A stretch of DNA of 64,000 nt from contig OU612073.1 in NCBI GenBank assembly GCA_914767715.1, forward strand, positions 1,118,001-1,182,000. Direction: 5' to 3'. The position numbers and the translations under genes are program-made. The stretch comes from Membranipora membranacea. Its lineage: Eukaryota; Bryozoa; Gymnolaemata; Cheilostomatida; Membraniporidae. The notes beneath the pieces are model-generated. The model made no database searches. It had not been told where the DNA came from and saw only the letters and a list, made by a program, of their open reading frames with translations. This document shows, piece after piece, positions 24,301 through 39,300 of the stretch (within the stretch, counting starts at the first letter, position 1; every line of letters starts with the position of its first letter).

Positions 24301-27300
24301 ATGAGCATCGGCTACCAGGCTACAAAACCAACACATAATACATGAGCATCAGCTACCAGGCTACAAAGCATCACCAGATACGTTAGTTTCTCTCAAATGT
24401 AGACTCTTGTTGTCTAAGTTGTCTGGGTAATGGGCCAACAGATAACAATCATGAGGGACAAGTATCCACAACATTTAAAATATATTAATTATCTTAAAAT
24501 CATTTATTCAATTAACTATAGAAGCCTTAGAGCAGAAGGTAATCCCAGATGGAGAGCTCAGTCTATCCCATTAGTCATAAATATATATAAATTAGAGGGG
24601 AGTGGTTATATTCACCTGAAGTAATTGTTTGAAGAAGTCTTAGAGTACAAGTTGAATTCTGGTGGAGATCCCAGTCTATCCCATAAGTAATATATACAAA
24701 TTAGGGGGGAGTGGTTATATTCACCTGAAGTAATTGTTCATGACACTAATGGGGAGTTTATCTGTAGATGGCTCCTTCTCCGGATCTAAATTAGGGGAGT
24801 TATTATCCGCCCCTGTCAGTGGTTCTGTAGATAAGTCCCATCTATCTAACTGTATCATATGACTCTCTTCTACCTGTTGTAATACCTTCGCTATCGGCTC
24901 ATCCGCGTAACCCTATAAATACACACACACACAAGATTAACTCTAGAAATAGTGAGAGAAATCACACAAGATTAACCATAGAAATATAATAATCCTGGAA
25001 ATAGCAAAGAATTCACACAAGTGAAAGATGAGCTAGACTCTTTGCACCCATTAATCTCTAGTAGCCATTGATTTTGATAAAACTAGGGAGAAAAACTGCT
25101 CAGGTCCAAGAGGCATAACCAGATAAATGCAGGGGAAAGGGAGCCACATTGGTAAAAATTTAGAAGACCTCAGTTTCCGATCTCATCTCCATCGGTCATG
25201 TACATTTATGTAAACTCAGGAAGGTGAGCTATAAGAACTTACTGATCCCCAGTTGAGAGTTCTAGCGAGGTCATTTCCTGTGCCGAGAGGTAGAACGGCT
25301 ACGGAAGGTTTAGTTGAGAATCCCACATTATCTATCTCAGATAAAACCCAGCCTGCTGTGCCGTCTCCTCCGCATACTAATATGTGTAAGTTCTGTACCT
25401 GTACGGATTCAAATTCAGATTAAACATCTCTTTCACATCATCAGTAAAACTTAACTCTAATAGGTTACAAGTAGATGGATTGGTGTAACAAATAACTAAA
25501 ACAGAGAATTATTTCCTGAATACATCCCATCCCATTCTTTATTCCATCATCTTATGGTAAGCTTAGTATGAATCCAAGGATTTGGAGTCTCTAACTCCTT
25601 GACGAAACCAACAATATCCCTGCAAATATCCTAAAAAAAACCAACTACTCACACCCAATATTATCATCATCATTATCATTGTCTCCGCAATCAGCAAATA
25701 TAAATAGATAAGAATGGAGGACTGTATTATTATTTTTAATTGATCTTTATTGATAAAGTTTTGTATATTTAGGAGCAGAATGGGTCGTGTATGATTCAGA
25801 GAACATAAGGAGGTCATATACTCCGATGGGAGCGACGCACGGAATGATCCGTCTTATCTGTCACATGTCTCAAGGACTTTAGTATCAATCCTGTCACATT
25901 TGTCAGTGACTTGGCCGACTTGTTTCAAGATTAATTTCTATTGCTAATCATCATGCATCGATTTCCTGGTTAATTACGCAGTTCACTGTAAAACAACTGA
26001 GTAATTACTATTATCTTTTGTCCACAGGGTCAGGTTTACTATAAGTCAGTGTACCATCATCACTTGATCACCGGATCTGGGCTATTACCACTGTGATAGG
26101 GGCAGAGCTGGACACTCTGAGCTAATGGTTATTAAATATAGGAGAGGAGGAGTTTAATTAGTCAATCCTACTCAGTGATGAGGAGGTGAGGATAATTATA
26201 TGTAATTAGTTTGTCAGCGATGGAGCTCAGAATTCAGTCCATGTCCAGTTTATGATTTAAAGTACACTGTCAGCCACAGTGGACAGAAACAGAAACAGAC
26301 GGAGAGAGTCTCTAATTTTGTGCCTTCATCGGCCCGGGATCACATGACTTTTTTAATTTCTGATATTTTTTTCAGCTAATATAAATGATGGGTCAAGAAG
26401 ACATCACACATCCATACATACCTCCACCACTGCATTGTTACATGTAGTCGGAGAATATCTCACCTTTTTATACAGTTCCAGTCCTTTTCTCGGGCCGGAC
26501 TCTCCCAGATCGAATACTTGTCGAGGATTGAGATAAAAGTTAAACTTCTGTATTAACCTCAGGCCCTGGTTACCCCCACTCCTCGGATTTACAAAAACTA
26601 AAACACACAAGTCAGACAGGTCAGCTCATATAGCATAACATATAACATTACAGTATTTCAAATTGAATTTTAATCAAAACTACGGGTACTAAAATATCAA
26701 TAATTTGCAGATATCAAATGTAATAAATCCCCCATTAGCAAAATATCAATAGATTAAAATTTAAACGAAGATTTCAGGGTAGGATATAATATGTACATGG
26801 AAATGAACAACTCATTGGAATTTAATGAAGCTCTATAAGGTCCGAGCCCACAGCAGATGATATTTTGAAATCTATCATCAGGCCAAAGGGTGACACAGAA
26901 TCAGAAAAAGCTCCTGACGCCAGACGGTACAGCTGACACACTCAACAAGCTTTTAGTTCAAGTCATGTGCGCAAAACATTCAAGTGTCATGTAACAATCC
27001 TTATCATTATAGTAATCTGAATCCTACATTGTGACTGAAATAGAACTTTGACATAACATTACCCTGATGCAATAAAACTTAGAAACAAAAAGGACTACAT
27101 CACTAATGTCAGAGTACAGTTAACATGATATCCGTGTCAAGTACAAATTATAGAGGAGGCCCACAGATGGACCAGTCACTGACACACCCGGGTCGGTCAC
27201 CATGACACTGTGTAGGACTACTGCTCAATTATCTCTGTGATGACATTGTGGTTCAATTTAGAAATTGGAAGCTTTGTCTCAGCCCAAAAGAAGCTTTGTC

Positions 27301-30300
27301 TTAGCCCAACAATGACCAGACAGTTTTTTTACATCCGTGATGGGATTTTGGAGGAGTCATGCCTGCATGAGGGTTGTTTACAGACCCATCTGCACGCTCT
27401 GTAGTTTTCTCACCTATGAGAGGTTTCTTGTTAGGTGTAGGTATGGGTTTAATAATAAACGGTTTGAAGTCTGCCTCAAATTTTTCCGCCCCGGCCCGCT
27501 TGCCGGCAGCTAGCCGCTTTCTCGATGCCTTCTTAGACATTTTCTTCACAGAGGATTTGAATGCCAACTAAAATAGAAAAGAATGCCAGCATTATAATCA
27601 AGCTCAATTTGGTGTCTAATCTAAAGAAATATTTAAGTTTTAAACTCAAAAGTAAACAACAGTAAATGTCACAGGTAAATTTGATATGAATACCAAATTG
27701 TTTGACAGATGAAAAGTCAGTAAAAAAAATGACCGTGGAGTAAGGGACAGATGACCGATGAGATGGGCGAGATGACATGATGGATATGACATGTTATAGG
27801 CTAATGGCAGCAGGGAGAATGGCAGATTATGAATAACGTAATGTGAATATAAGTAGGTGCGAAGAGCGCCCTCTGTAGGTACATAATCTAATGCGCTGCT
27901 TCAGGAACAGGAAACCGTTTCCGCAGCATGTGTCAAAGTGTATGCAAAATTTAAAAGGTGATAATTCTCAAGAGCGGAAAGGTTACAATTAAAATTGCAC
28001 ATCCAGATGATTATCCATATGATAGCTATTTTAAATAAAGAGATTACATTTTCTCATTAAAACTTGAGATTACGCAGTTTCCTGACAGAACCAGATTAAG
28101 GTGTGACGGCCTTCTCCAGGCAGGAAATGGCAGGCCTATAATGTGACAGCAGCATTCAATAGACAGGAAAGGAATAAAGGAAGTATAAGAGTCCATTACC
28201 ACTAATAATAGCCCTGTCAGTCTAAAAATAAACACACTGATGTAGATGGCAGAAATAATACCTTTATGCTGTCCAAGTCATCTTTCATAACATAATAATA
28301 ATTCTTTTCTCTACGTGATAATAACTCCAAAAATAGTCTTCTAACAGGCTTACAAAGCACCTTTTATGGTTTTTGCATTAAACCAAAGCTTATGATCAAA
28401 CAAAACAATTCACAATATATAAATTCATAATTCACAACAATTCATAATATTATTCTAAATTCATATTTCTGTTTGTAGAAATGATTGCATCTATCCAAAC
28501 TTTTTATTATACAGTCTTAGATAAACAGCAGAGCAGCCAATTTTTCAATTTTAAATTCTAAATATAAAACTCTGTACCAGTATATTTCTCTTATCAAGAT
28601 TGTTAACATTTTTGTTCTTTATTATAACAACGATTTTTTTGCAGCAAAATGCTTTTGCGCTGCTGGTAAGTTAATAGAGGATTTGCTCAGATAGTTATGA
28701 GTGTGGTGTATAAAATATCTAGCAACACGATATGGCTACAAATCATGACTAAGAATTGTTGTTTGAACATGTATATGGTGAATGTTATGCAATGCATCAC
28801 AAAGTAAGGATGTATTTTTACTTGGAGAAGCAATGCATCAAAGCCAATTTGAGATACTACATTTTACTGTTACATTAAAAACTCATCCATGGGAGACATG
28901 ACAAATTCTATGGAGGCTAATGATGATATCTGTCATGATTGGGGTGCGTGTATGAATACCAGGATATATGATTAAAATGATGTATATAAAATAGATAGTT
29001 TAATATGATAGCGCTACGCATTAACTTTCTCTATATAGCTAGATTGCCATGACTGTACAAAACAGAGACCAGAGGTCCTGAGGTTATAGAAGGCTCCTAA
29101 TAGAACATGATAATTATACACTGCTAACTTATTGAATAGGGTGAACCTTATCAATCAAATCTATCCCAGAGTGGAAAGACTAAAGTCGAGTTAAACCTAA
29201 ATAGCTCCCAAAAATAGAAACAAGGATGCTAAACTTGCATCCTCAAGCACTAGTCAGTCAGGTCCAGCCGAGTCACATTTTGATATTTGAGAGCTCTTAT
29301 GATTTGGATGAGGCTGACAGTGAATGGGGGGGGGGGGGGGTGCTATACTCGTGGTGGGTGGGGGTTCGCTGATAGCGGATGTGGTTCGTGGTGGTGGTAT
29401 ATGGGGTTGGATTGTGGTTTTAGTGGCGGTTCACTATCTAACAGTAGTAACTCCACCAACCTCTCAAGCAAACCATATGATCCCTCAAACTAAGTTTCAT
29501 AAAGCTTTCAAAGAGCAGTCCACCGATAATACTGACACCAGAGTGGAAGTTTATATAGGATACACAATGGAATCCGCAACAGTTAGAACTAAAGATCCTG
29601 TAGAAAACAAAGTGAAGACGATCTAGTAACTGAACAACACACCTGTTACTATCCGATGTACAGTATTATATAGATATATAGACTCTGGAGAGGGAAGTTG
29701 TTAGCTGCAGTACGTAGCTGTCAGGCAGTAGAGGTCATTGTGGGTACTCAATGCATGGCGGCAGGATAAGAGTTAGAATGAAGAATGGACTGATATATGA
29801 AGATTAGATAAAAGACTGTTTCAAGAGAGGTTTTAAGAGATAAAAGTTTTAAAATGACGCCCAACCCAAGAGATAAGACTATGACCGATATACTAGTATG
29901 GTCAGGGTAACAAGCAAAGGCGGGGGAGGGGGGGTAAGTTGATGAAGTAACTTACCCATTTGCTATTAGATCCAGATGTGATATAATCCATTTTATTTAC
30001 AGTGTCGGTGATAGAGTATGAGCCGGTAAAAGGTGAAAACAGACGATTGAGATGCATAGAGGATAAAATATGTAATAATTTAATGATAGTAAATATATAA
30101 TATGTAGTTGATTAAATTTGATTGTAGTATATTGGAATCCACATGCGCCCGCGCCTGTGGTCCCTTGTATAAGTGATAGTAATTCTATAAGTGACTGATA
30201 GTCATAACCATACAATAAATCATTATGTCAAATATTAGCCTCTGGCCGTAGATTGCAATGGCAATATAAGACGGGTGGGCCATAATTTAAATAGCTTACG

Positions 30301-33300
30301 GATATTTCATCATAACTGACTCTGTACACTATTATAGTGAGGAAATAACGGAGTGGTATCACAAACTCAAATAAGAGGAGTTTGACTAAGTTTCAACATA
30401 ATTAATCTGGGTACTTTTTATATCGTTTTCACAAGAGATCAGGTATAGAGACTCGACCATAAATCCAGTTACACAATGAATTCTTTCTTTGTTAGCCAAG
30501 ACTTTTTTGTCACTGAAGAAACAAAGGGTGCGTTAAGTTTTACCACAAACCCAATCAAACCAGGCTTATCAGCTTAGCGGAGAGAGAACACAGAACGATT
30601 GGCTGACGTACATCATCTTAAATCTGTGACATCATATTATAATCAGGTGGTGCGCAACCTGCTGGTTTGAACAAACCAATGACTTGATCCAAAGCTTAAT
30701 TCTCGAAGCTGCTATTTCTTTGCATAGGTAATTATCTATTGTGTTTTCTTTTGCAAAAGATTTACGTCCTTATAGAATAATTATTCCCAACAGAACAAGA
30801 GACGACATATCAGCATCAGGTGAAGAGAGAAACAGAGCGTGTGTAGCCTGAGATATCGGAACTCAAGTACCAATGGCAGGATTGGAGGTGGTATGAGGCG
30901 CCACCAACACCATGATAAACCAGGGAAGATACAATAGCTTAGTTATGTTAATTGTTGGTGTGATATCTTATATATCTCTCGAGCTATCATAAGTGAGGGG
31001 AGGGTGAAGGGAGGGTGAGGGGAGGGTGAGGGGAGAGTGAGGGGAGGGTGAGGGTGATGGGAGATCGAGGGGATGGTGAGGTCGGGGGAGAGTGAGGGCA
31101 GGGCGAGGGGAGGGTGAGGGGAGGGCGAGGGGAGGGCGAGCAAGGGGAGGGTGAGAACGATAAGATAAACGAATTTAGCTTTGCTCTTGATCTTTGATGA
31201 AAATAGCTACTGTGACTGAAGCTGACATTTATTACAATGCCAAACTCAATTTTGTTCCCGTCATTTGAGAATTGACCATTCTCTTCTAGTCACATGTGGT
31301 TTAAAGTCCGGCATCATTGGTGTAAGTACCGATGAGCAATATTGGGCTTAATTTTAAAGTCATGTCAGACGATTAATAAGGAACTAAACATGGATTTAAT
31401 TTTTTTACAATACTAGAAGTTTTTCCATATTCTCACGGCTTTTTCCTGGAATGTACCTGATTTTCTCATTGATCAATTATTAAACATTAATACTGCTAAG
31501 TTTGTGCAAGCTGTCAGCATTATAATAGTCTGTCTCCCAATCTGCAATTTTCAATGGGGCAGTTACAATTTTTATTGAGTGCATCTGCGTCAATCATAAG
31601 TCCAAATACACACAACAGGCTTAATACAAGTGGGATAATACAAAAGCAATAAATATAAACCTATTATACTGTAAACTCTGAGCTAGATTGCTTGAGCTAT
31701 TTTTAGCATTAATTCATTTAAAAAATGATACACTGGGTTTAGTATGACGTCTTTTTTTAATATTAGGTCAATCCTGTAGTTCCCAGATGGAGGTTTGTGA
31801 GGCGAGATTGAGATTCCCTGAGGGGCTAATTACGTTCAGCATCGGATTTCTAGAGTTGAATGAGAACACTAGCCGATGTCACAGGTCCTTCTTAAAATGT
31901 AAATTATCCCTGATCCTGGCTTAGTGCCAATGTAAGTCTTGTTGACATTTTTGTGCTATTTTTGTTACAGAAAAAAACCGATTACTTTGTCAAGACACAC
32001 ACAATTAAAATAGTTTTACTTTATGGTGGCTTTCTCTGATATTGGTCAGGCATACAGAATATAATTGGAAGCCTGTTGGAGGCATGGTAGAACAAGTTTA
32101 ATCCAATTGCATTCTAGTTGCTCCCTTCCAATTCTCGGGCCGCAGGCAATGACCATTGGTAGCGAGCAACTCTGAATGTAAGGAAATGGACCAAACTTGG
32201 TCTAGAGGGATGGATGAACATCACAGAGCTAATTTATGAAGATAACTTCCTCGGCTGGGACAGGAAACATGTCACTGTCTTCATTAAATGTCATGTGACA
32301 GGCAATGTCATGAGATAACCTGACATAGTGTTGATTGACTCAGCTGGGTGCAAGTCAGAAACTTGATTGCGTGATACACATAAACATATTATAAATTCTA
32401 AAAAAATTTATTTCATATTTGTTGCGTTGCTATATCTGTCCCTACCTCTCTTAGACTCTAAGAACGTTGCCTTTCTTAATGCAATATCACCCATAGATAT
32501 CAACATACCGTCCGCAGCCTCGTATATTGGGTGTAAGATTGACTTTAGATATTTATGATGTAGAGAAGCTCAATAAAAAGTTAGATAATACCGACATCTG
32601 GTACAGGTATTAGAATTACAGAATTACAGGCTATAGAATATCTGTAATGGGACTAACTTTTATAAGAGAACTACATTGTAGACGTAAATGTTAGCGAAAC
32701 TGGTGGGATAGAGAAAACTGCTAGCAATATTTTATCTGCTAGGTGCCATATAGCTCACAGCTCACAGCTCACAGCTCACAGCTCACAGCTCACAGCTCAC
32801 AGCTCACAGCTCACAGCTCACAGCTCACAGCTCACAGCTCACAGCTCACAGCTCACAGCTCACAGCTCACAGCTCACAGCTCACAGCTCACAGCTCACAG
32901 CTCACAGCTCACAGCTCACAGCTCACAGCTCACAGCTCACAGCTCACAGCTCACAGCTCACAGCTCACAGCTCACAGGTCCTCTAATATACCACGCTACA
33001 GGCAAATCGTCGCTTCGCCAGCTGTTTTATTTGCTCAAAGTGTATAAGTTTTAAATGGAGTCAGCGTGATTGTAATTTGTCACTGACAAACTTACCAATA
33101 TAGAGATCTATCTTAACTAACCATGAGGTCTTCACATGGCAGATAGTACACTTAATATTCACTTTTACATAATATTATCATTTATGCATTAAATTTCACA
33201 TAAAATAATACAGAAATACATTAAAATTAAGAAATCGACCTGCAGTATTGTGAGGAGACAATATGGTATGATGTTAGGAAGAAGAGAGTTGAGCGCTGGT

Positions 33301-36300
33301 GTGATATGTGAGAGTTGGTCGAGTGATGTAGGGGGTGAGGAGGAGTCGATAAAGGGGGGGAGTGATGTAGGGCGAGAGGCGTGGCTGATAAAGGGGGGAT
33401 TGATGTAGGGGATAGGCCGAGTCAATGAAGGGAGGGGGGGTGATGGAGGGGGAGAGGAGGAGTCGGTTAAGGGGCAGGGAGGAGAGCCGATAAGTTTACT
33501 CACACGTCTGGATATTTTGATGATCCATGATGGAGGGATGATAACATTAGAGAATTCACCGAGGGAGCAGACCTCGTCTATCTGTTCGATCTGGAAGCAG
33601 GGAGTTCTGGCGTGGTAAGCTTGCTGACACCACGAGCAGCATATCGCCACCACCTCCTGATACGAGTAAAACAAAGTTATATATGTGACTAACCTTCAAC
33701 ATGAGATATGTAGATGTTATATCCCTTATGATGAAGTGTCTCAGATTCTAGAAGTTGAACTCTAGTTAACAAAAGTAAACTTAATACTGGACGTTCTCTT
33801 CGATAAATGAGAGCAGGGTTTATTTGTTGTCCGATTTGATTTACAGATTAAAGTGGACATCTGAACTAAAAGTCACTGCTAAGATAATTAGCTTGTCACA
33901 GTAATTTAGCATCTAACCTAACAGGCTTGTGGAATTGTGGGCAGAAACACAACCGACCTACAGTGAGGAAGTATAAATTTGAAAAAGCTAAGGCTATCAC
34001 AAAGTACACATTTTTTTACAATTACAGGGAATTGAGAACAGACGCAACTTTATTTGTTTCGTTTTTGAGAAAACAGACTTGTCTTGTTTATAAATAAATG
34101 AATGCCTAAAGTGTCAGCTGATTTATTTAGTTTGGCTCTGATGCTGACGCTCAGCAGCACGCCACTGTGTCAAAATAAAGAATATAGAACATGATGTAAT
34201 GAAGGCTTTAATCAACTGAAAATAGCTGCCTTCAGTTTGCCACAATTTGAGTTGTCCCCCCTTGACTTACACAATGCTTACGCTGAAGATGAAGGCTGAA
34301 GTATGAGCATCTTGTAAGGCTGAGGTATTTATTGTTGAACGATGGTAGCCAGGTGCTATTCATAAGAACCTTCTTGCAATATTGAGGATAAGAAATTATA
34401 CCTCAAACTGCAAATGCAAAAACTGCAAATGCAACAATGCAGAGGTCATTATTGCCTGGTTCACCCCCCCCTGTCTCACTGTGGCCCTCACAGACCAATT
34501 ACTTACAGCCACATTATATTGTACATACAGGGGTTAGTACAGAAGTGAACGTACCTTACTACTGGACTGAAATGGGAAGTTACGTTGAGGGAATGATTTC
34601 TGACAGTACCGACATCGCCCGTCCTGTCTCTTCTTATGTATCCAGTGATGCAGCACCGTCTGTTGCTGCAAAACAAATCCATAAATATTATTATATATTT
34701 ATTATATTATTATTTATAATAATGTAATATATATACATAAAATATTATTATATTAGTACGATTATTTAAATCTGCTAGTTTTTGTTTGGGACGATTGTGA
34801 ATTACTGCTCTACACAGGATGCTCTACACCCAGATTAAGTAAATGATGGACAAACAATGTTGTTAACATTGAGATGTGACTGCTCATTCTCAAGTCATCA
34901 TCACCATACATAACAATACACTTCATTTTATTCTGGGACCAACTCTAACTGCTCAGCGATATATAGATCTGTCACCAAGATAATGGTGCAAATTTGGGCA
35001 TAGATTCTAGTAGACGAAAAAACGGAGTATGGAAAGAGCTTTTTATAGCGTCTGATGAACAACAGGTCCTTTTAAGTTTGCTTTGCACGGCACTTCATGG
35101 ACTATCATTTAATATTTAGTAGTATATAGTGAGATTCAGCCTTCATTGAATTCGGATTAAAATTCAAATCTACTGCTGAGTTTTAATCCCCATGTTTGCA
35201 GTGTCTATGTGATTTACACATAATATTGAGGAAATCGGACAGGACAAAAAACTAGAGCAAATATGAGGATATCAAATTAGAGCACACCTACATGATCTCT
35301 AGAACTAACACCAGTATGTATACACAGTAACTAATCATAAAAATTGGTCGAACATCGGGCAGTTTATAGATTTTCTGCTTGTTAACACAAAACTTCCGTA
35401 TTTTCATTTACTTTTTACGGATCGGATATTGGTAGCGATGTTTGATATGGAGATTGAATATTGTCGGGTAGTAATAAGAGTTGTGCGAATATTGAGTATA
35501 AACATGAAGAGAGTAATAGAAGTAACACGCCGGACCACTGCTAACAAGAGTAAACATACCTCTCTGTAATTTCTAACTCCAGCTTCTCTGAATGTTGGCT
35601 TACACTGTGCCTCCTGAAAAATAATAACAGCTACTATATTTTGCATCAACTTGACATCCAAACTGTAGAACACAGATATGTCCGGCCGGGGGCAAAAGTC
35701 TGGGGGCTCAAGCTAAGATATGCGATGCTCAGTGTAGTAAATAGGTTTCTATCACTCCAATAACAGCACACCTTAAAAACAATCTCATGCCCTGTCGTTG
35801 TGACTGAGTGGAATAAGTCAAGCGGAGGAGTTCTAGTCCGACTTATATTATAACTATAACTGACCCTCTCTAACTGAGTGACACAGGCTACATGTACGGT
35901 CATGTGACAAGCACTACACTTCCTCCTCACCCCATGTCTCTACAAACAGATCAACAAAAAACATCAGATTATCTGTGAGAGGCTAATGAGGTTAAGATAC
36001 ATGTTGTTATTGCGGAGCAGTTGAAATTGTCTTATTTTTATCAGTGACATGACAACTTCCAAAGCGAAAAGTCTGATTGTATCTTATAGGTTTTTTGTCC
36101 TTGAAATACAGTACAGGGATAGTTTATATCACAAGTACAGTTTTCCCCTTCCTGATCAGAGATCAGTCCTATAAGACCGCGTCCTCCCTGTGATAATCTA
36201 CCTCAATATCACACTACAAGATAGTGTGGTGTGTATATATGCTTAGAACTTTTTGGGCCCACATGTCTCAGTTGCTCAAACAATAAACATAATCATAAAT

Positions 36301-39300
36301 AAACGCAAATAGAGTAAGTATGTAGATATGAGGTTACAGACACACTGACATCGAGACTTCACTATTAACATGTGTATCTCTGATCGTTAGAGTCAGTTTA
36401 GTATCAGGCCCTAACGTGTACCCTCCCGTAATTGATAGAATTGAACACAGGCCGTTAGAACGAATTCATATTGATGGTACTCTTCCTAAATGATCAAGTT
36501 CACTCTCAATCGATCAGAGATATATATACAATAGTCTATCCCGTGATCAGTGTGGGTTACAGACCTGGCCGAGGAGACAATCCTTCTCTGAAAGATAACA
36601 CGTCTCTCCTGAGGGATAATCTGTCCACATGTGAGCGCCCTGCTTAGCATTCTCCTGTAAGAAGAATAAAAAAAATTTAATTCATCAAGTACTTAGCAAC
36701 CATGTCTGCTTACATCTTCGTGTTATTGTCCTTACAGATGGTGTGAATGATGAGGGACATAAAAGCTAAATAACCCTTTTTTTCCTCAGTAAGGAGAGAG
36801 ACCACTGGTCCAATTAGCTCATGAGACTGTAAGAGATGATGTGAATTCAATCCTGGAACGGAAAATAATAGTTCGGGTAAATCTCAGGGTTTTTGATAAA
36901 TGATAATTATTTTATCTCCGCTTTGACAAAGATAATCATTGTAACAACAGATGCGATTCGTTTTATATAAAAAATATAAAGCAACTTTTTTGATCGACTT
37001 GAGTCACATTAAAGTTTACCTTTCAGTTGACATACTGAAACTACTGGTAGAACAAAATTAGTAATGGAAGGTTAAGTCACATTAAATATGACAATACATG
37101 GTTTAGTCACATGGTGTATGATATCACATACAAAGTGGATCAAAATGAATTGTCTTCCCGCGATTAGCGATTACCAAGATAAGCCCATTTCAGTTGTTTC
37201 CTATGCTACATGCGCTAAAGAGCAACCAAATGGAGTGATGGAAACTCAGAAATTATGCTCAAATCTGAGCCAATGAAACTGTCCATCTTGTAATGTGCTT
37301 TCTCTCCTGTGTAATACCGAGTTGATCTGTAGCTCTGTCATATGGGACATATTTGCATATAATATCCCTTGCTGGTAGAAAAACTTGAAAATTCATCTGA
37401 GCTTTCATGCTTAAACAGATCGATACAAGCATCTATTTCGTAAAAATACCCTTACACTTAACATCCCATCCATTTGGTAGGCTGGGATTGGTAAAGTCTG
37501 GTACTAACTCAAAAGGGTGTGTCTGGGAGGAAATCCGTTCAAAGTTTAGATCTTGCAGTGAATGCTGTTATTATACAAGCAGGAATAAAGAAAGGGTTAG
37601 TCATGAGAAAGTTTCTCAGCACAATGCTAGATACAAGTAAGAGACTGCGTGCTCCGTGCAGAACTTACAGTCCAAAATTCAGACAAGTGATTTTGAGTTG
37701 CGGGGTTTATCATACATGTCATGTCTAATGAGCTGGCAGAAGAGGAAACTGGGGTTATTTGGTAAACACCAGTCCGCTAAAATCATAAGTCAGGGAAATA
37801 ACTCAGAGCAGTTTGTGGGGATTATACAGTCAGAGCAGTTCGTGGGGATTAAACAGTAAGGGGAGCTGATATTTCTGCAGTCTGAAGAAAGCTGATTGTG
37901 AAAAGATGGTGACTCAGTTTATCTTTTATCAAGAAACAGTTTGAGAGACCATGCAAAACCTCGCATGTAACTAACTCAGTGGATATAAACTAGGTTTTAC
38001 ATTCCACTCTTCAACTCATTGTGACCAATTATGATCAAGGTAACAATAGATTTGAAAACGCATACGGAGCAGCCTGGTCAAAACATGAAACTATGTAGAG
38101 GAACAACTACTATATTATATATCAATCTGGAGTAGGCAACTCCCAAATCATAGACACTATTGATAAATCTCCTAAATGTTATGGCAGGGAGGGTGGGAGG
38201 TATATCCTACCCCCCCCCACTGGTTATGGTAAGATATAAGTTATGGGGAAGTACTTACCGACCAGTCCACCCGAGAGCACTCCTCCAACTTCTTACAAGT
38301 GGACTCCAGATCGGCTTCAAACGATCCACCCTCTAAGTGATATTTGTTGTATATGGCTTTTCTGTAAATCAAGATAAAATGGCCCTGTTATGAAGAATAT
38401 TATCATCACGTATATAAGAGATTTAGCAAAATAATTGAGATCTAAGACAATCATTCTTATAAGCACATAGCGGGGCATGTTGAAGCCTGGAAATCCCGGA
38501 ACGAAACGGGGTCAAATTGTTTTGGGCTTTTTAAAAACCAGATCTAAGCATCCTTGGAGTTCCAGAGCATTGCATTGTGGGATGATTTCAATCATGCCCT
38601 ACTGCTACTAAATGAATTACGCTGATTTAAGCAGTTTCTTTACCCACAACCACTTCAACCTTGGTGGGGCGCCTGTAGCACCCACATAAAAGTATGAAAT
38701 TATTGCAGTAGTTTGATTGACAGAGAGCGTAGATTTAACACAATAACGCAAACAATAGAGTTAAAAGAAGCAACAACAGTGTCTAGGAGGAGATTCCTAT
38801 CCAGTCTGTACTCTTCTCTGATTGGTCCGTTGGAAAGACCTGTGCTGAATCTGATATTAGAGATAATTAGTCGTGATGAGTAAGTAGTAAGTAAGTAAAG
38901 TAAGCTAGAGCATTGAACCCGCCTTCCTTCAAGAAAGAATTGATTAATCCCCCGTAGTGGGCGAGCAACAATGGAGGTGAGAGTATTAGGGGTGGGTTAT
39001 CTGTGGGGTTTGTTAGCTCCGTATTCTAGAAAAGGTTGTACCGAGAAAGACTTGAAATCAATGATCTCTATAATAAGAAGACTAAGTGCAGCAGTACTGA
39101 GAGAGAGAGAGATCAAGTAATCCCTAACCCGGCAGCTTTATTAGCTTATTCACCCTCTGAACAATGAAGAAATCTTCCGCCTTGAAAAACATGATAAATA
39201 TTAGTGTGTGTGTGTGGTTGTGCTTGTAGAGTATGGTTCTGTTGGTGTGTTACATTAGGTTATGATGCACATCCCTCAGTTAACACACACTGATCACAAC

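Larger units (their letters stand above)
27568..33503. other. Large DGK intron between C1b and the basic segment
   Basis: Apart from the purine-rich and heptamer repeats, and a G run at about 29327-29341, I see no coding exon here. Confidence 0.5.

Noticed and set aside
29287-29626. Gly-rich plus-strand ORFs
   Set aside because: They cross a G run and GT-rich DNA; no splice sites or family resemblance.
32743-33054. 103-residue plus-strand ORF
   Set aside because: It is the heptamer satellite read as codons.
34437-34727. 96-residue plus-strand ORF
   Set aside because: It is the antisense shadow of DGK exon 12.
36800-36860. Possible tRNA-like A and B boxes
   Set aside because: Spacing and stem pairing do not give a cloverleaf.
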